This document shows, piece by piece, positions 8,186 through 18,928 of a stretch of 64,000 bases of DNA. Below the pieces are notes generated by a model. It did no database searches. It was given only the letters and a program-made list of their open reading frames with translations, and was not told the DNA's origin. Source of the DNA: Clostridia bacterium (lineage in GTDB: Bacteria > Bacillota > Clostridia > Oscillospirales > Acutalibacteraceae). Position 1 is the stretch's first letter. Each line of letters starts with the position of its first letter. Where the stretch lies: NCBI GenBank assembly GCA_017414965.1, contig JAFQJL010000004.1:17031-81030 (forward strand), written 5' to 3'. A program made the position numbers and the translations under genes.

Positions 8186-9019
8186 ATGCCTATCAAGACT
8201 TATAAGCCGACAAGCAACGGCCGCCGCAATATGTCTGTTGTGGATTACAGCGGACTGTCGAAGGTCAAGCCGGAACGCAGCTTGCTGGCTAAGAAATCCA
8301 AGAATGCCGGCCGTAACAGCTACGGTCGCATCACCGTCCGCCATCACGGCGGCGGCAACCGTCAGAAGTATCGTATCATCGACTTCAAGCGCAACAAGTT
8401 CGATATGAGCGCCACGGTGCTGACGCTTGAGTACGATCCGAACCGCTCCGCGTTCATCGCGCTGGTTCAGTACGAAGACGGCGAGAAACGCTATATCATC
8501 GCGCCGGTGGGCGTGAAGGTCGGCGACAAGATCGAAAACGGCGAGACCGCGGACATCCGTCCGGGTAACGCGCTGCCGCTGTCGGCCATTCCGGTTGGTA
8601 CCTACATCCACAACGTGGAGCTGTACCCGGGTAAGGGCGCGCAGCTGGCTCGTTCGGCCGGTGTTATGGCGCAGCTGATGGCGAAGGAAGGCAACCTGGC
8701 GATGATCCGCCTGCCCTCCTCCGAAATGCGCTACGTGCCGATGAACTGCATGGCTACCATCGGTCAGGTCGGCAACATCGACCACGCCAACGAGAAGATC
8801 GGTAAGGCCGGTCGTAAGCGTCACATGGGCTGGAGACCGCAGGTCCGCGGTTCCGTCATGAACCCGTGCGATCACCCGCATGGTGGTGGTGAGGGCAAGA
8901 GCCCGATCGGTCGTCCGGGCCCGGTTACCCCGTGGGGCAAGCCGGCTCTGGGTTACAAGACCCGCGCCAAGCACAACCGTTCCGACAAGTTCATCGTGAA
9001 GCGTCGTAACGCGAAGTAA
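8186..9019 (+). CDS. rplB: 50S ribosomal protein L2
   Basis: L2 is needed for subunit joining and supports the peptidyl-transferase centre. The 277-aa product begins [16 protein letters not shown] and carries the conserved C-terminal [19 protein letters not shown] segment with the key His. ATG at 8186 is preferred to an in-frame GTG at 8177 because TAAGGAG is spaced eight bases from the ATG. Confidence 0.97.
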   Translation: MPIKTYKPTSNGRRNMSVVDYSGLSKVKPERSLLAKKSKNAGRNSYGRITVRHHGGGNRQKYRIIDFKRNKFDMSATVLTLEYDPNRSAFIALVQYEDGEKRYIIAPVGVKVGDKIENGETADIRPGNALPLSAIPVGTYIHNVELYPGKGAQLARSAGVMAQLMAKEGNLAMIRLPSSEMRYVPMNCMATIGQVGNIDHANEKIGKAGRKRHMGWRPQVRGSVMNPCDHPHGGGEGKSPIGRPGPVTPWGKPALGYKTRAKHNRSDKFIVKRRNAK

Positions 9020-9039
9020 TCGAAAGGAGAGACAGAAAT

Positions 9040-9312
9040 ATGAGCCGTAGTGTTAAAAAAGGACCGTTCGTACAGCCTGTTCTCCTTAAGAGAGTACAGG
9101 AAATGAACGCCGCCGGCGAGAAGCGTATCCTCAAGACGTGGAGCCGCTCGTCGACGATTTTCCCGGACTTCGTGGGCCACACCTTTGCGGTGCACGATGG
9201 TCGTAAGCATGTGCCGGTGTACGTCACCGAGGACATGGTTGGTCACAAACTCGGCGAATTTGCGCCGACTCGGACGTTCAAGGGCCACGCCGGTTCCAAG
9301 TCGTCCAAGTAA
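9040..9312 (+). CDS. rpsS: 30S ribosomal protein S19
   Basis: S19 forms the 30S head with S13 and contacts tRNA and inter-subunit bridges. The 90-aa product begins [11 protein letters not shown] and includes [15 protein letters not shown] and the tail [13 protein letters not shown], all standard. An AAAGGAGAG site precedes it. Confidence 0.97.
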   Translation: MSRSVKKGPFVQPVLLKRVQEMNAAGEKRILKTWSRSSTIFPDFVGHTFAVHDGRKHVPVYVTEDMVGHKLGEFAPTRTFKGHAGSKSSK

Positions 9313-9331
9313 ACGGAAGGAGAGAGAAACA

Positions 9332-9667
9332 ATGGAAGCAAGAGCACAGGTTACCAATGTGCGCATTTCCCCGCGTAAAGTGAAGATTGTTCTCGATCTG
9401 ATCCGTAACAAGCCGGTCGATATGGCGATCGCGATCGTGGAAAACACCCGCAAGTCCGCTTGCGAGCCGATCGCGAAGCTGCTCAAGTCGGCGGTTGCGA
9501 ATGCTGAAAACAACTTCAGCATGGACAAGAACAATCTGGTCGTTTCGGAATGCTTCGTCTGCCCCGGCATGATCTTGAAGCGTATCCGTCCGGCCGCGAA
9601 GGGTGCTGCGCACCGTATCAACAAGAGAACCTCCCACATCACGGTGGTTCTTAAGGAAATGGACTAA
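9332..9667 (+). CDS. rplV: 50S ribosomal protein L22
   Basis: L22 spans the 50S and its beta-hairpin lines the exit tunnel, a site of macrolide resistance changes. The 111-aa product has VRISPRKVKIVLDLIR at the start and AKGAAHRINKRTSHI in the tunnel loop. The frame is open further upstream inside rpsS, but ATG at 9332 has the AAGGAGAGAG site. Confidence 0.97.
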   Translation: MEARAQVTNVRISPRKVKIVLDLIRNKPVDMAIAIVENTRKSACEPIAKLLKSAVANAENNFSMDKNNLVVSECFVCPGMILKRIRPAAKGAAHRINKRTSHITVVLKEMD

Positions 9668-9682
9668 GAGGAGGAGGCAACT

Positions 9683-10357
9683 ATGGGACAGAAAGTGAAT
9701 CCGCACGGCCTTCGAGTCGGCGTCATCAAAGATTGGGATTCCAAGTGGTTTGTCAAGGACAACAAGTTCGCTGACACCCTGGTTTCCGACTACAACATTC
9801 GTAAGTATCTGAAGAAGACCCTGTACAGCGCCGGTGTGTCCAAGATCACCATCGAGCGCGACCCGTCCCGCGTGCGCGTCAACGTGCACTGCGCGAAGCC
9901 GGGCATGGTCATCGGTAAGGGCGGCGTGGAATTGGAGAAATACCGCGCGGCCGCCGCGAAGGTCGCCGGCACCGACAGCCTTGTGCTGAACGTGGTGGAG
10001 GTCAAGAACGCGGACACCAACGCGCAGCTCGTGGCGGAGAACATTGCTCTCCAGCTCGAGAAGCGTACGTCCTTCCGCCGCGCGATGAAGCAGGCGATCA
10101 GCCGTGCGATGAAGCTGGGCGCGAAGGGTATCAAGACGCAGTGCTCCGGCCGTCTGGGCGGCGCGGAAATTGCGCGTACCGAACAGTATCACGAGGGCAC
10201 GATTCCGCTGCAGACTCTGCGTGCGGACATCGACTACGGTTTCGCGGAGGCGAACACCACCTACGGCCGGATCGGCGTTAAAGTCTGGGTCTACGGCGGC
10301 GAGGTTCTGGTGAGCTCGGCGAAGGCCCCGCGTCGTCGGGAAGGAGGCCGCAAGTAA
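9683..10357 (+). CDS. rpsC: 30S ribosomal protein S3
   Basis: S3 is part of the mRNA entry channel and its helicase activity. The 224-aa product begins [18 protein letters not shown] and contains the KH-domain GXXG loop ([10 protein letters not shown]) and the C-terminal [20 protein letters not shown] segment. It overlaps rplP by one base (TAATG). Confidence 0.97.
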   Translation: MGQKVNPHGLRVGVIKDWDSKWFVKDNKFADTLVSDYNIRKYLKKTLYSAGVSKITIERDPSRVRVNVHCAKPGMVIGKGGVELEKYRAAAAKVAGTDSLVLNVVEVKNADTNAQLVAENIALQLEKRTSFRRAMKQAISRAMKLGAKGIKTQCSGRLGGAEIARTEQYHEGTIPLQTLRADIDYGFAEANTTYGRIGVKVWVYGGEVLVSSAKAPRRREGGRK

Positions 10358-10779
10358 TGTTACTTCCGAAGAGAGTAAAATACCGTCGCGTGCAGCGCGG
10401 TCGTCTGACCGGTAAAGCGTTGCGCGGCAACACGCTCGCTTATGGCGAGTATGGCTTGCAGGCCTGCGAACCGGCCTGGATCAAGTCCAACCAGATTGAG
10501 GCCGCTCGTGTGGCCATGACCCGTTACACCAAGCGTGGCGGTAAGGTCTGGATCAAGATTTTCCCGGATAAGCCGGTAACGGCGAAGCCGGCCGAGACCC
10601 GAATGGGTTCCGGTAAAGGTTCCCCGGATTACTGGGTGGCCGTTGTGAAGCCGGGCCGTGTGATGTTTGAGATCGCCGGCGTAGAAGAGGCGCAGGCTCG
10701 CGAAGCCCTTCGCCTTGCGGCTATGAAATTGCCGATCAAAACCAAGGTCGTGTGCAGAACGGAAGGTGAGCAGGAATGA
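10357..10779 (+). CDS. rplP: 50S ribosomal protein L16
   Basis: L16 organises the A-site region of the 50S. The 140-aa product starts [16 protein letters not shown] and includes [19 protein letters not shown], the family signature. Its start overlaps the rpsC stop and its stop overlaps rpmC (ATGA), so three genes are translationally coupled. Confidence 0.97.
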   Translation: MLLPKRVKYRRVQRGRLTGKALRGNTLAYGEYGLQACEPAWIKSNQIEAARVAMTRYTKRGGKVWIKIFPDKPVTAKPAETRMGSGKGSPDYWVAVVKPGRVMFEIAGVEEAQAREALRLAAMKLPIKTKVVCRTEGEQE

Positions 10780-10985
10780 AGAAGAGCGAACTGAATAAGT
10801 TGAGAGACCTCAACAACGAGGAACTCGGCGCGAAGCTCGAAGAGCTGAAAGGCGAACTCTTCCGCCTGCGCTTCCAGCACGCGCTCAATCAGCTCGACAA
10901 TCCGATGCGTCTGAAAGCCGTTCGTAAAGAGATTGCAACCGTAAAAATGTTGCAGCGTCAGAACGAGCTGAACGCTGAGGCTTGA
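10776..10985 (+). CDS. rpmC: 50S ribosomal protein L29
   Basis: L29 lies beside L23 at the tunnel exit. The 69-aa helical product contains [20 protein letters not shown] and the [15 protein letters not shown] signature. It overlaps rplP by four bases. Confidence 0.96.
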   Translation: MKKSELNKLRDLNNEELGAKLEELKGELFRLRFQHALNQLDNPMRLKAVRKEIATVKMLQRQNELNAEA

Positions 10986-11008
10986 TTGACGGAAGGAGGA
11001 AACAATTC

Positions 11009-11266
11009 ATGAGTGATCGTAACCTGAGAAAGACGAGAACCGGTTTGGTTGTCAGCGATAAGATGGACAAGACGGTTGTCGTTGCGATCGTGGACAATGT
11101 CCGCCATCCGCTTTATAAGAAGATTGTCAAGCGTACTGTTAAACTGAAGGCCCATGACGAAAACAACGAGTGCCGCATCGGCGACCGCGTTTCCCTGATG
11201 GAGACCCGTCCGCTGTCGAAGGATAAGCGTTGGCGCGTCGTGGAGATCATCGAGAAGGCGAAGTAA
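11009..11266 (+). CDS. rpsQ: 30S ribosomal protein S17
   Basis: S17 is a primary 16S rRNA binder in the 30S body. The 85-aa product begins [20 protein letters not shown] and carries [19 protein letters not shown] and the [18 protein letters not shown] signature. ATG at 11009 follows GGAAGGAGG. Confidence 0.97.
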   Translation: MSDRNLRKTRTGLVVSDKMDKTVVVAIVDNVRHPLYKKIVKRTVKLKAHDENNECRIGDRVSLMETRPLSKDKRWRVVEIIEKAK

Positions 11267-11294
11267 GTCGGTTCACTGAAAGGAGGAACATCTG

Positions 11295-11663
11295 ATGATT
11301 CAACAGCAGAGTTATCTGAAAGTGGCCGACAACACCGGCGCGAAAGAGCTTATGTGCATTCGCGTTCTGGGTGGCTCCGGCCGCAGATATGCTAACATCG
11401 GCGACGTGGTGGTTGCTTCTGTTAAAAAAGCAGCACCCGGCGGCGTTGTGAAAAAGGGCGATGTCGTCAAGTGCGTCGTCGTTCGTTCGGTGAAGGGTGT
11501 CCGTCGTGCCGACGGTACCTACATCCGTTTTGATGAAAACGCGGCGGTCATCATCCGTGATGACAAGACCCCGCGTGGTACCCGTATCTTCGGGCCGGTG
11601 GCTCGCGAGCTTCGTGAGAAAGATTACACGAAGATCCTGAGCTTGGCTCCGGAAGTTCTGTAA
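11295..11663 (+). CDS. rplN: 50S ribosomal protein L14
   Basis: L14 forms inter-subunit bridges B5 and B8 and binds RsfS. The 122-aa product starts [20 protein letters not shown] and ends with the [20 protein letters not shown] motif, exactly the family length. Confidence 0.97.
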   Translation: MIQQQSYLKVADNTGAKELMCIRVLGGSGRRYANIGDVVVASVKKAAPGGVVKKGDVVKCVVVRSVKGVRRADGTYIRFDENAAVIIRDDKTPRGTRIFGPVARELREKDYTKILSLAPEVL

Positions 11664-11679
11664 GGAGGTGTCGGTAGAC

Positions 11680-12009
11680 ATGAAAAAAATGTTTGTCAAA
11701 TCTGGCGACACCGTTGTTATCCTGAGCGGTAACGATAAGGGCAAGCAGGGCAAGGTTCTCGAAGTCAGCCCGTCCGAAGGCAAGGTTATTGTCGAGGGCG
11801 CGCACATCGTGACCAAGCACGTGAAACCGCGCAAGATGGGCGATCAGGGCGGCATCGTCAAGGTCGAAGGCGCCATCTATGCGGATAAGGTGCAGGTTGT
11901 CTGCCCGAGCTGCAAGAAGCCGACCCGCGTCGCGCACAAAGAGACGGTTGCCGATAACGGCAAAAAGCGTCAGATCCGCGTGTGCAAGCACTGCGGCGAA
12001 GCGCTGTAA
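11680..12009 (+). CDS. rplX: 50S ribosomal protein L24
   Basis: L24 is an assembly initiator that binds the 5' region of 23S rRNA through a KOW motif ([19 protein letters not shown]). The 109-aa product has a C-terminal CPSC...CKHC zinc-ribbon-like pair, common in Clostridia. The start is uncertain: ATG 11680 follows AAGGAGG at 11-base spacing, and GTG 11668 or ATG 11689 are alternatives. Confidence 0.95.
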   Translation: MKKMFVKSGDTVVILSGNDKGKQGKVLEVSPSEGKVIVEGAHIVTKHVKPRKMGDQGGIVKVEGAIYADKVQVVCPSCKKPTRVAHKETVADNGKKRQIRVCKHCGEAL

Positions 12010-12023
12010 GGAGGAACAAACGA

Positions 12024-12563
12024 ATGGCCAGATTAAAAGAATTTTACAAAAGTGAAGTTGCTCCGGCTCTGATGACCAAGTTTGGTTACAAGAGCACGAT
12101 GCAGATCCCGAAGCTGGATAAGATCGTCATCAACTGCGGCTGCGGCGAAGCCCGCGAGAACGCGAAGGTGATCGAGTCTGTGATGAACGACCTGTCGATC
12201 ATCACCGGTCAGCGTCCGGTCGTCTGCAAGGCGAAGAAGTCTGTGGCGAACTTCAAACTGCGTGAAGGTATGAACAACGGCGTGAAGGTCACCCTGCGTG
12301 GTGAGCGCATGTACGAGTTCCTGGATCGTTTGTTCAATGTTGCGCTGCCCCGCGTTCGTGACTTCCGCGGTATCAACCCGAACTCGTTCGATGGTCGCGG
12401 TAACTACAACATGGGTCTGAAAGAACAGCTCATCTTCCCGGAGATCGCTTATGACAAGGTGGATGCCGTTCGCGGTATGGATATCTGCTTTGTCACCACC
12501 GCTAAAAACGACGAAGAGGCCCGCGAACTGCTTTCGCTCATGGGCGCTCCGTTCGCACGCTAA
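12024..12563 (+). CDS. rplE: 50S ribosomal protein L5
   Basis: L5 binds 5S rRNA with L18 and contacts the P-site tRNA. The 179-aa product has [17 protein letters not shown], the [21 protein letters not shown] signature and a C-terminal [21 protein letters not shown] at 12024 follows AAGGAGGA. Confidence 0.97.
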   Translation: MARLKEFYKSEVAPALMTKFGYKSTMQIPKLDKIVINCGCGEARENAKVIESVMNDLSIITGQRPVVCKAKKSVANFKLREGMNNGVKVTLRGERMYEFLDRLFNVALPRVRDFRGINPNSFDGRGNYNMGLKEQLIFPEIAYDKVDAVRGMDICFVTTAKNDEEARELLSLMGAPFAR

Positions 12564-12577
12564 GGAGGGACGCAGAA

Positions 12578-12763
12578 ATGGCTAAGACATCGATGAAAAT
12601 CAAGCAGCAGAGAGAGCCGAAGTTCTCGACGCGTGCGTATAACCGCTGCAAGATCTGCGGCCGTCCCCATGCATACCTGCGCCGCTATGGCGTGTGCCGT
12701 ATCTGCTTCCGTGAACTGGCTTACAAGGGCCAGATCCCGGGTGTCAAGAAGGCTAGCTGGTAA
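12578..12763 (+). CDS. rpsZ: 30S ribosomal protein S14 type Z
   Basis: This is the short zinc-containing S14 (61 aa) found in most Firmicutes. Two CxxC pairs, CKICG and CRICF, ligate zinc, with [21 protein letters not shown] as the core signature. The zinc form implies a possible zinc-independent paralogue elsewhere in the genome. Confidence 0.97.
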   Translation: MAKTSMKIKQQREPKFSTRAYNRCKICGRPHAYLRRYGVCRICFRELAYKGQIPGVKKASW

Positions 12764-12796
12764 GCAATAGCACTATTATAAGGAGGAAGAGGCATT

Positions 12797-13198
12797 ATGC
12801 AAATTACAGATACTATCGCCGATATGCTGACGCGTATTCGCAATGCGAGCACCGCCAAGCATGAAACGGTTGATATCCCCGCTTCCAACATGAAGAAGGC
12901 TATTGCCCAGATTCTTGTTGACGAGGGATACGTTAAGAGTTTCCAAGTGATCGAAGATGGCAAGCAGGGCGTCATTCGCGTCACCCTGAAGTACACCGGA
13001 GTGTCTCGCACGCCGGTTATCACGGGTCTGCGTCGCGTTTCCAAGCCGGGCCTGCGCATCTATTCCAGCAGTGAGGATATGCCGAAGGTCATGCGTGGCA
13101 TCGGCATCGCGATCGTCTCCACCTCGAAGGGCGTTATGACCGACAAGTCGGCGCGCAAAGAGAACGTGGGCGGCGAAGTCCTCGCATTCGTGTGGTAA
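12797..13198 (+). CDS. rpsH: 30S ribosomal protein S8
   Basis: S8 binds helix 21 of 16S rRNA and in E. coli is the translational repressor of the spc operon. The 133-aa product begins [19 protein letters not shown] and has the C-terminal [22 protein letters not shown] motif. Confidence 0.97.
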   Translation: MQITDTIADMLTRIRNASTAKHETVDIPASNMKKAIAQILVDEGYVKSFQVIEDGKQGVIRVTLKYTGVSRTPVITGLRRVSKPGLRIYSSSEDMPKVMRGIGIAIVSTSKGVMTDKSARKENVGGEVLAFVW

Positions 13199-13211
13199 GG
13201 GGGAGAGAGAT

Positions 13212-13757
13212 ATGTCGAGAATTGGACGTAAACCGATTGCAATCCCCGCCGGCGTCGAGGTCAAAGTGGCCGACGGCGTTGTCACCGTTAAGGGCCCGAA
13301 GGGCACCCTGAGCGCGGCTGTGAAGCCGTCGATCACGGTTGCCGTGGAAGGCACCGAAGTGCTGGTGACTCGCCCCAACGACGAGGCAACCAACCGTGCG
13401 CTGCACGGTGTAACCCGCACGACCATCGCGAACATGATCGAAGGCGTGACCAATGGTTTCAGCAAGACGTTGGAAGTCAACGGTGTTGGCTACCGTGCTG
13501 CGAAGAGCGGCAAAGACGTGACGCTGAACCTGGGCTTCAGCCATCCGGTCGTGGTGAGCGAGAACGACGACATCAAGATCGATGTTCCGAACCCGAACAC
13601 GCTGGTCATCAGCGGTATCGACAAGCAGAAGGTCGGTCAGTTTGCGGCGGAAGTCCGCAGCAAGCGCCCGCCGGAGCCGTATAAGGGCAAGGGCATCAAG
13701 TACTCCACCGAGGTCATCCGCCGCAAGGAGGGTAAGACCGGTGCGAAGGGTAAATAA
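13212..13757 (+). CDS. rplF: 50S ribosomal protein L6
   Basis: L6 lies near the sarcin-ricin loop and the GTPase centre. The 181-aa product starts [17 protein letters not shown], has two related halves as usual, and the C-terminal [23 protein letters not shown] signature. Confidence 0.97.
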   Translation: MSRIGRKPIAIPAGVEVKVADGVVTVKGPKGTLSAAVKPSITVAVEGTEVLVTRPNDEATNRALHGVTRTTIANMIEGVTNGFSKTLEVNGVGYRAAKSGKDVTLNLGFSHPVVVSENDDIKIDVPNPNTLVISGIDKQKVGQFAAEVRSKRPPEPYKGKGIKYSTEVIRRKEGKTGAKGK

Positions 13758-13777
13758 GATAGGAGGAGTGAATTGAT

Positions 13778-14137
13778 ATGGTGAGCAAAAAAGACAACAA
13801 CAAGGCTCGTCTGCACCGTCATGTTCGTGTGCGCGGCAAGATCTCCGGCACCGCCGAGCGTCCGCGTTTGAGCGTGTTCCGCTCCTCGAATCACATCTAT
13901 GCGCAGGTCATTGATGACGTGGCAGGTGTGACCCTGGCGGCCGCGAACAGCACCGAAAAGGATTTCGGTATGGCCGGTGGCAACAAGGAAGCTGCGAAGA
14001 AGGTTGGCGAACTCGTCGCGAAGCGTGCTCTGGAGAAGGGCATTTCGGAAGTCGTGTTTGACCGTAGCGGTTACGTGTATCACGGCCGTGTAGCGGAGCT
14101 GGCCGAAGGCGCCCGTGAGGGCGGCCTCAAGTTCTAA
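13778..14137 (+). CDS. rplR: 50S ribosomal protein L18
   Basis: L18 brings 5S rRNA into the 50S with L5. The 119-aa product has the basic N-terminus [21 protein letters not shown] and the [21 protein letters not shown] tail. Confidence 0.97.
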   Translation: MVSKKDNNKARLHRHVRVRGKISGTAERPRLSVFRSSNHIYAQVIDDVAGVTLAAANSTEKDFGMAGGNKEAAKKVGELVAKRALEKGISEVVFDRSGYVYHGRVAELAEGAREGGLKF

Positions 14138-14156
14138 GGAAAGAGAGGGAAACACT

Positions 14157-14657
14157 TTGGACAGATTTGACGCAAAAAAATCCGAATACATTGAAAAGCT
14201 CGTGGCGATCAACCGCGTTTCCAAGACTGTCAAGGGCGGCCGTGTGCAGAAGTTCGCGGCGCTGATGGTCGTGGGTGACGGCAATGGCACGGTGGGCTTC
14301 GGCGTGGGTAAATCCAGCGAAGTTCCGGATGCCATCCGCAAGGGCACGGAGGATGCGAAGAAGCACCTCGTGAAGATCACCATGAAGGATCACACGATCC
14401 CGCACGAAGTGACCGGCAAATTCGGTGCCGGCGTCGTGCTGATGAAGCCGGCGGCCCCCGGTACCGGTATTATCGCCGGCGGTGCGGCCCGTGCCGTCAT
14501 TGAGGCGGTCGGCATCAAAGATATCCGTACGAAGTCGCTTCGCTCGAACAACCCGTACAACGTGGTTAGCGCGACGATGGAAGGTCTGAAGGAACTGCGC
14601 TCGGTGGAAGCCGTTGCGGAGCTTCGCGGCAAGACCGCCAAAGAAATCTTGGGTTAA
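14157..14657 (+). CDS. rpsE: 30S ribosomal protein S5
   Basis: S5 guards decoding accuracy and the mRNA entry site. The 166-aa product carries [20 protein letters not shown] and the [17 protein letters not shown] signature. The start is TTG at 14157, inferred because the S5 N-terminus begins there ([11 protein letters not shown]) behind a GAGAGGG site; the upstream in-frame stretch lies inside rplR. A TTG start in a ribosomal gene is unusual. Confidence 0.94.
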   Translation: MDRFDAKKSEYIEKLVAINRVSKTVKGGRVQKFAALMVVGDGNGTVGFGVGKSSEVPDAIRKGTEDAKKHLVKITMKDHTIPHEVTGKFGAGVVLMKPAAPGTGIIAGGAARAVIEAVGIKDIRTKSLRSNNPYNVVSATMEGLKELRSVEAVAELRGKTAKEILG

Positions 14658-14672
14658 TGGGAGGACAGAAAA

Positions 14673-14867
14673 ATGGCTACTAAAAAAGCAAACGTTCTGA
14701 CCATTAAGCTGGTGCGCAGCCTGATCGGCGCCAAGCCGAACCACGTGGCTGTTGCGGAGTCTTTGGGTTTGAAGAAAATCGGTGATGTTGTCAGCCAGCC
14801 TGACAACGCCGCCACTCAGGGTAAGGTGGCTAAGATTATCCACCTCATCGAGGTAACCAACGCGTAA
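14673..14867 (+). CDS. rpmD: 50S ribosomal protein L30
   Basis: A small 64-aa 50S protein with the [19 protein letters not shown] start and [15 protein letters not shown] core characteristic of bacterial L30. It sits between rpsE and rplO, as is standard. Confidence 0.96.
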   Translation: MATKKANVLTIKLVRSLIGAKPNHVAVAESLGLKKIGDVVSQPDNAATQGKVAKIIHLIEVTNA

Positions 14868-14893
14868 CCAAATCGACAAGGAGGTGCGAAATT

Positions 14894-15334
14894 ATGAAGC
14901 TGCATGAACTCTCTCCGGCGGAAGGTTCCGTCCGTGAGTCCAAGAGAATCGGCAGAGGCCATGGCTCCGGTCAGGGCAAAACTGCCGGTAAGGGCCACAA
15001 GGGTCAGAAAGCTCGTGCCGGACACGGTCAGCGTCCGGGCTTCGAGGGCGGTCAGATGCCGCTGGCTCGTCGTGTGCCGAAAAGAGGTTTCAACAACATT
15101 TTTGCGAGCGAGATCGTGGCGATCAACGTCGGCGATCTGAACGTGTTCGAAGCGAACGCGGTTGTAGACATTGAGGCGCTGGTGAAAGCCGGTGTGATCA
15201 AGAAAGCCTGCGACGGCGTGAAGGTGCTGGCGAACGGCAAGCTCGACAAAGCCCTCACCGTGAAGGTGAATGCCTACTCTGAATCCGCGAAGCAGAAGAT
15301 TGAAGCCGCGGGCGGAAAGGCTGAGGTGATCTAA
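14894..15334 (+). CDS. rplO: 50S ribosomal protein L15
   Basis: L15 is a late-assembly 50S protein with an extended Gly/Arg/Lys-rich N-terminal tail ([20 protein letters not shown]) followed by [14 protein letters not shown] and a globular C-terminus. It is 146 aa long. Only one base separates its stop from secY. Confidence 0.97.
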   Translation: MKLHELSPAEGSVRESKRIGRGHGSGQGKTAGKGHKGQKARAGHGQRPGFEGGQMPLARRVPKRGFNNIFASEIVAINVGDLNVFEANAVVDIEALVKAGVIKKACDGVKVLANGKLDKALTVKVNAYSESAKQKIEAAGGKAEVI

Positions 15335-15335
15335 C

Positions 15336-16673
15336 ATGTTTCAGACGCTGCGTAACGCCTGGAAAGTCGTGGATCTCCGAAACAAGATTCTGTTCACGAT
15401 TATGATCATCGTGATCTTCCGCATCGGTTCGGCTGTGTCCGTTCCGTTTGTGGATGTCGCCAAGATTGCCGAGGCTACGGCCGGCGGCACGGCGCTGGAT
15501 CTTCTCACTATGATGTCCGGCGGCGGTTTCTCCGATGCGAGCATCTTTGCTCTGTCGGTCACGCCGTACATCAACGCCAGCATTATCATTCAGCTGCTCA
15601 CCGTGGCGATCAAGCCGCTGGAGCGCTGGGCGAAGGAAGGCGAGGCCGGCCGTAAAAAGCTCGGTCAGCTGACGCGCTATTGCACCGTCGGTTTGGGTCT
15701 TCTGCTGGGCGTGGCGTACTACTTTATGGTGCGCAACAACTACGAAGCGATCGTCGACGAAGCGCAGACCGGCTTTGCGGCTTGGTTTGCGGCCATCGTG
15801 ATCGTACTGTGCTTTACGGCCGGTTCGGCGCTGATGATGTGGCTCGGTGAACAGATCAACGAGCACGGCATCGGCAACGGCATCTCGATCCTGCTGTTTG
15901 CGGGTATCATTTCGCAGTTGCCGTCGGCGCTGACGATGCTGTGGGAAATGTTCTGGACCAACGGTCTGAAGTTCCTCATCGATGGCGATTCCACCGGTGT
16001 GACCTACACCGTGCTGACGCCGATCGTGATTCTGCTGTTCTTGGCGATGGTTATGTTCATCGTATACATCACCGACGCAGAACGCCGCATTCCGGTGCAG
16101 TATGCCAAGCGTGTGGTCGGTCGTAAACAGTACGGCGGCCAGAACACGTTCATTCCGATCAAAGTCAATATGTCCGGCGTTATGCCGATCATTTTGGCGG
16201 TTTCGATCATTTCGTTGCCCTCGATCATCACTCGTTTGATCCACGGCAACGACTACCTCACGGTGATGCAGGACAGTTGGTTCCTGCGCCTGTTTATGCA
16301 GGACAGCTGGGTGTATATCATCCTGTATTTCCTGATGATCATTGGCTTCGCCTTCTTCTATGTCACGATCCAGTATAATCCGGTGGAAATGGCCAACAAT
16401 CTTCGTAAGAATTCGGGCGCCATTCCGGGTTACCGTCCGGGTAAACCGACTTCGGATTATATCAAGCGTGTCATCAACAAGGTGACCTTGATCGGCGCTC
16501 TTTGCTTGGGTCTGGTTGCGCTGTTCCCGGCCGTATTCGGCAAACTCAGCGGCTTCTACGGCTTGACCATCGGCGGTACTTCGCTGATGATCGTGGTCGG
16601 CGTGGCGCTGGAAACGGTTCAGCAGATCGAGAGCCAGCTGATGATGCGCCACTATAAGGGCTTCCTCGAATAA
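15336..16673 (+). CDS. secY: Preprotein translocase subunit SecY
   Basis: SecY is the ten-helix channel of the Sec translocon in the cytoplasmic membrane. The 445-aa protein shows repeated hydrophobic helices, the plug/TM2 motif LSVTPYINASIIIQLL, the cytoplasmic loop AERRIPVQYAKRVVG and the C-terminal GTSLMIVVGVALETVQQIESQL with RHYKGF. It starts one base after rplO. Confidence 0.97.
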   Translation: MFQTLRNAWKVVDLRNKILFTIMIIVIFRIGSAVSVPFVDVAKIAEATAGGTALDLLTMMSGGGFSDASIFALSVTPYINASIIIQLLTVAIKPLERWAKEGEAGRKKLGQLTRYCTVGLGLLLGVAYYFMVRNNYEAIVDEAQTGFAAWFAAIVIVLCFTAGSALMMWLGEQINEHGIGNGISILLFAGIISQLPSALTMLWEMFWTNGLKFLIDGDSTGVTYTVLTPIVILLFLAMVMFIVYITDAERRIPVQYAKRVVGRKQYGGQNTFIPIKVNMSGVMPIILAVSIISLPSIITRLIHGNDYLTVMQDSWFLRLFMQDSWVYIILYFLMIIGFAFFYVTIQYNPVEMANNLRKNSGAIPGYRPGKPTSDYIKRVINKVTLIGALCLGLVALFPAVFGKLSGFYGLTIGGTSLMIVVGVALETVQQIESQLMMRHYKGFLE

Positions 16674-16707
16674 GTTTCCCCCAACCGATCGGAAAGGAGA
16701 TTCTGAT

Positions 16708-17340
16708 ATGAAGCTCATCTTTTTAGGCGCTCCGGGCGCCGGAAAAGGTACTCAGGCCGAAAAGGTCAGCGAGTACCTGAACATCCCCACTATTTCCACG
16801 GGTAATATTATCCGTGAAGCGCTGAAGAACGGCACCGAGATGGGGCAGAAAGCCAAATCGTATATGGATGCCGGCACGCTGGTTCCGGATGAGGTCGTCA
16901 TTGGCATCATCCGCGAACGGCTGGCCGAGCCGGATTGCGAAAACGGATTTATTCTGGATGGCTTCCCGCGTACCATTCCTCAGGCCGAGGCACTTGACCG
17001 TATGGGGATCGTCATCGACCGCATCATCGATATCGAGGTGCCGGACGATACGATCGCACAGCGTGTATCGGGTCGCCGTGTCTGCGCGGCGTGTGGCAGC
17101 TCCTACCACGTCGACTTTAAAAAGCCGCAGGTGGAAGGCGTGTGCGACCGCTGCCAAGGCACCCTCGTTCAGCGCAAGGATGACCAGCCGGAGACTGTAA
17201 AGGAACGTCTGGCGGTATATCATGAGCAGACCGAACCGCTTAAGGAGTATTACGCCAAGAGCGGCAAGCTGGTGATCGTGGAAGGACAGGAGCGTGTCGA
17301 AGACACCACCGCCCTGACACTGAAAGCCGTTGAGGAGTAA
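16708..17340 (+). CDS. adk: Adenylate kinase (zinc-containing LID)
   Basis: Adk equilibrates ATP, AMP and ADP. The 210-aa protein has the P-loop GAPGAGKGTQA (residues 7-17), the AMP-site ISTGNIIRE and DGFPRTIPQAEALD, and a LID with CAACG...CDRCQG, a four-cysteine zinc site common in Gram-positives. It is co-transcribed with secY and map. Confidence 0.97.
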   Translation: MKLIFLGAPGAGKGTQAEKVSEYLNIPTISTGNIIREALKNGTEMGQKAKSYMDAGTLVPDEVVIGIIRERLAEPDCENGFILDGFPRTIPQAEALDRMGIVIDRIIDIEVPDDTIAQRVSGRRVCAACGSSYHVDFKKPQVEGVCDRCQGTLVQRKDDQPETVKERLAVYHEQTEPLKEYYAKSGKLVIVEGQERVEDTTALTLKAVEE

Positions 17341-17344
17341 GCGC

Positions 17345-18091
17345 ATGATATCCATTAAAAACAGCCGCGAGCTTACAGCGATGCGAGATGCCTGTCGCAT
17401 CTCGGCAGAGGCATTGCAGTATGCCGGAGAAATCGCCAAGGCCGGAATGACCACGGGTGAGATCGACGATCTCATTCGTCGGTACATTGAGAAACAGGGC
17501 GCCAAGCCCTCGTTTCTCGGCTACGGCGGGTTCCCCGGATCTGCGTGTCTGTCGATCAACGAAACGGTCATTCACGGCATACCGGGAAAACGTGTATTAA
17601 AAGACGGCGATATTTTGTCCGTCGATGTGGGCGCGTTTTATAACGGCTACCACGGCGATAACGCTTATACGTTCCCGATCGGGAACGTGTCGGACGAAGC
17701 GATGCGATTGCTCTCTGCCACCAGAGAAAGTCTGGAAAAGGCGATCGAGCAAGCGGTCGCGGGAAACCGCGTAGGCGATATCGGCGCCGCCGTTTCGGCG
17801 TATGTCGAGGAGCGTGGCTACTCGGTTGTACGACAATTTGTCGGCCACGGAGTAGGCACGAACCTGCACGAGGATCCCAGCGTACCCAACTTTGGTACGG
17901 CCGGTCGCGGTCCCCGACTGCTACCGGGCATGACCATCGCCATCGAACCGATGGTGAATCAAGGAGTTTCAGAAGTCGAGATTTTACCCGACGGCTGGAC
18001 GACTGTGACAAAGGATCGTAAGCTCTCTGCTCACTTTGAGCATACGGTCGCGATCACCACCGACGGCCCGGTCATTTTGACCTTGCCGTAA
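17345..18091 (+). CDS. map: Methionine aminopeptidase type I
   Basis: MAP removes the initiator Met from nascent proteins. The 248-aa protein has the pita-bread fold residues: a His in NETVIHGIP, DVGAFYNGYHGDNAYT (metal Asp pair), FVGHGVGTNLHEDP (His) and the Glu in AIEPMVNQG. ATG at 17345 lies four bases after the adk stop with GAGGAG inside adk. Confidence 0.96.
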   Translation: MISIKNSRELTAMRDACRISAEALQYAGEIAKAGMTTGEIDDLIRRYIEKQGAKPSFLGYGGFPGSACLSINETVIHGIPGKRVLKDGDILSVDVGAFYNGYHGDNAYTFPIGNVSDEAMRLLSATRESLEKAIEQAVAGNRVGDIGAAVSAYVEERGYSVVRQFVGHGVGTNLHEDPSVPNFGTAGRGPRLLPGMTIAIEPMVNQGVSEVEILPDGWTTVTKDRKLSAHFEHTVAITTDGPVILTLP

Positions 18092-18110
18092 CTAACAAGG
18101 AGGCAATACC

Positions 18111-18329
18111 ATGTCCAAAGCGGACGTCATCGAGTTGGAAGGTACCGTTGTGGAAGCTCTTCCCAACGCCCAGTTTCAGGTAGAACTGGAAAACGGCCAT
18201 CGTGTGCTGGCGCACATTTCCGGCAAACTGCGGACCAATTTCATCCGCATCCTGCCGGGTGACCACGTCACCTTGGAAATGTCGCCGTACGATCTGACGA
18301 AAGGCCGCATTACCTGGCGAAAGAAGTAA
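18111..18329 (+). CDS. infA: Translation initiation factor IF-1
   Basis: IF-1 (72 aa, one OB fold) blocks the A site during 30S initiation. The sequence [21 protein letters not shown] and the [20 protein letters not shown] segment are standard. It sits between map and rpmJ, as in other Firmicutes. Confidence 0.97.
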   Translation: MSKADVIELEGTVVEALPNAQFQVELENGHRVLAHISGKLRTNFIRILPGDHVTLEMSPYDLTKGRITWRKK

Positions 18330-18372
18330 ACAAACTAAAATGATTGCGCCGATAGGCGCAGGGAGGTATCTT

Positions 18373-18486
18373 ATGAAAGTCAGACCTTCTGTCAAGAAAA
18401 TCTGCGAAAAATGCAAGGTCATCAAGCGCAACGGTCGCGTGATGGTCATCTGCGAAAACCCGAAGCACAAGCAGCGTCAGGGCTGA
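18373..18486 (+). CDS. rpmJ: 50S ribosomal protein L36 (zinc type)
   Basis: A 37-residue protein, [18 protein letters not shown]... ending HKQRQG. The C-x2-C-x12-C-x4-H pattern is the zinc-binding form. GGGAGG precedes the ATG by about seven bases. L36 connects rRNA domains near the peptidyl-transferase centre. Confidence 0.96.
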   Translation: MKVRPSVKKICEKCKVIKRNGRVMVICENPKHKQRQG

Positions 18487-18540
18487 TGTGCAAACACATC
18501 TAACGCCCTGACATAGGGCATCGAAAGGAAGGAATGTTTT

Positions 18541-18909
<369 letters not shown>

Positions 18910-18928
18910 GAAAGTGGAGGGATAAGAA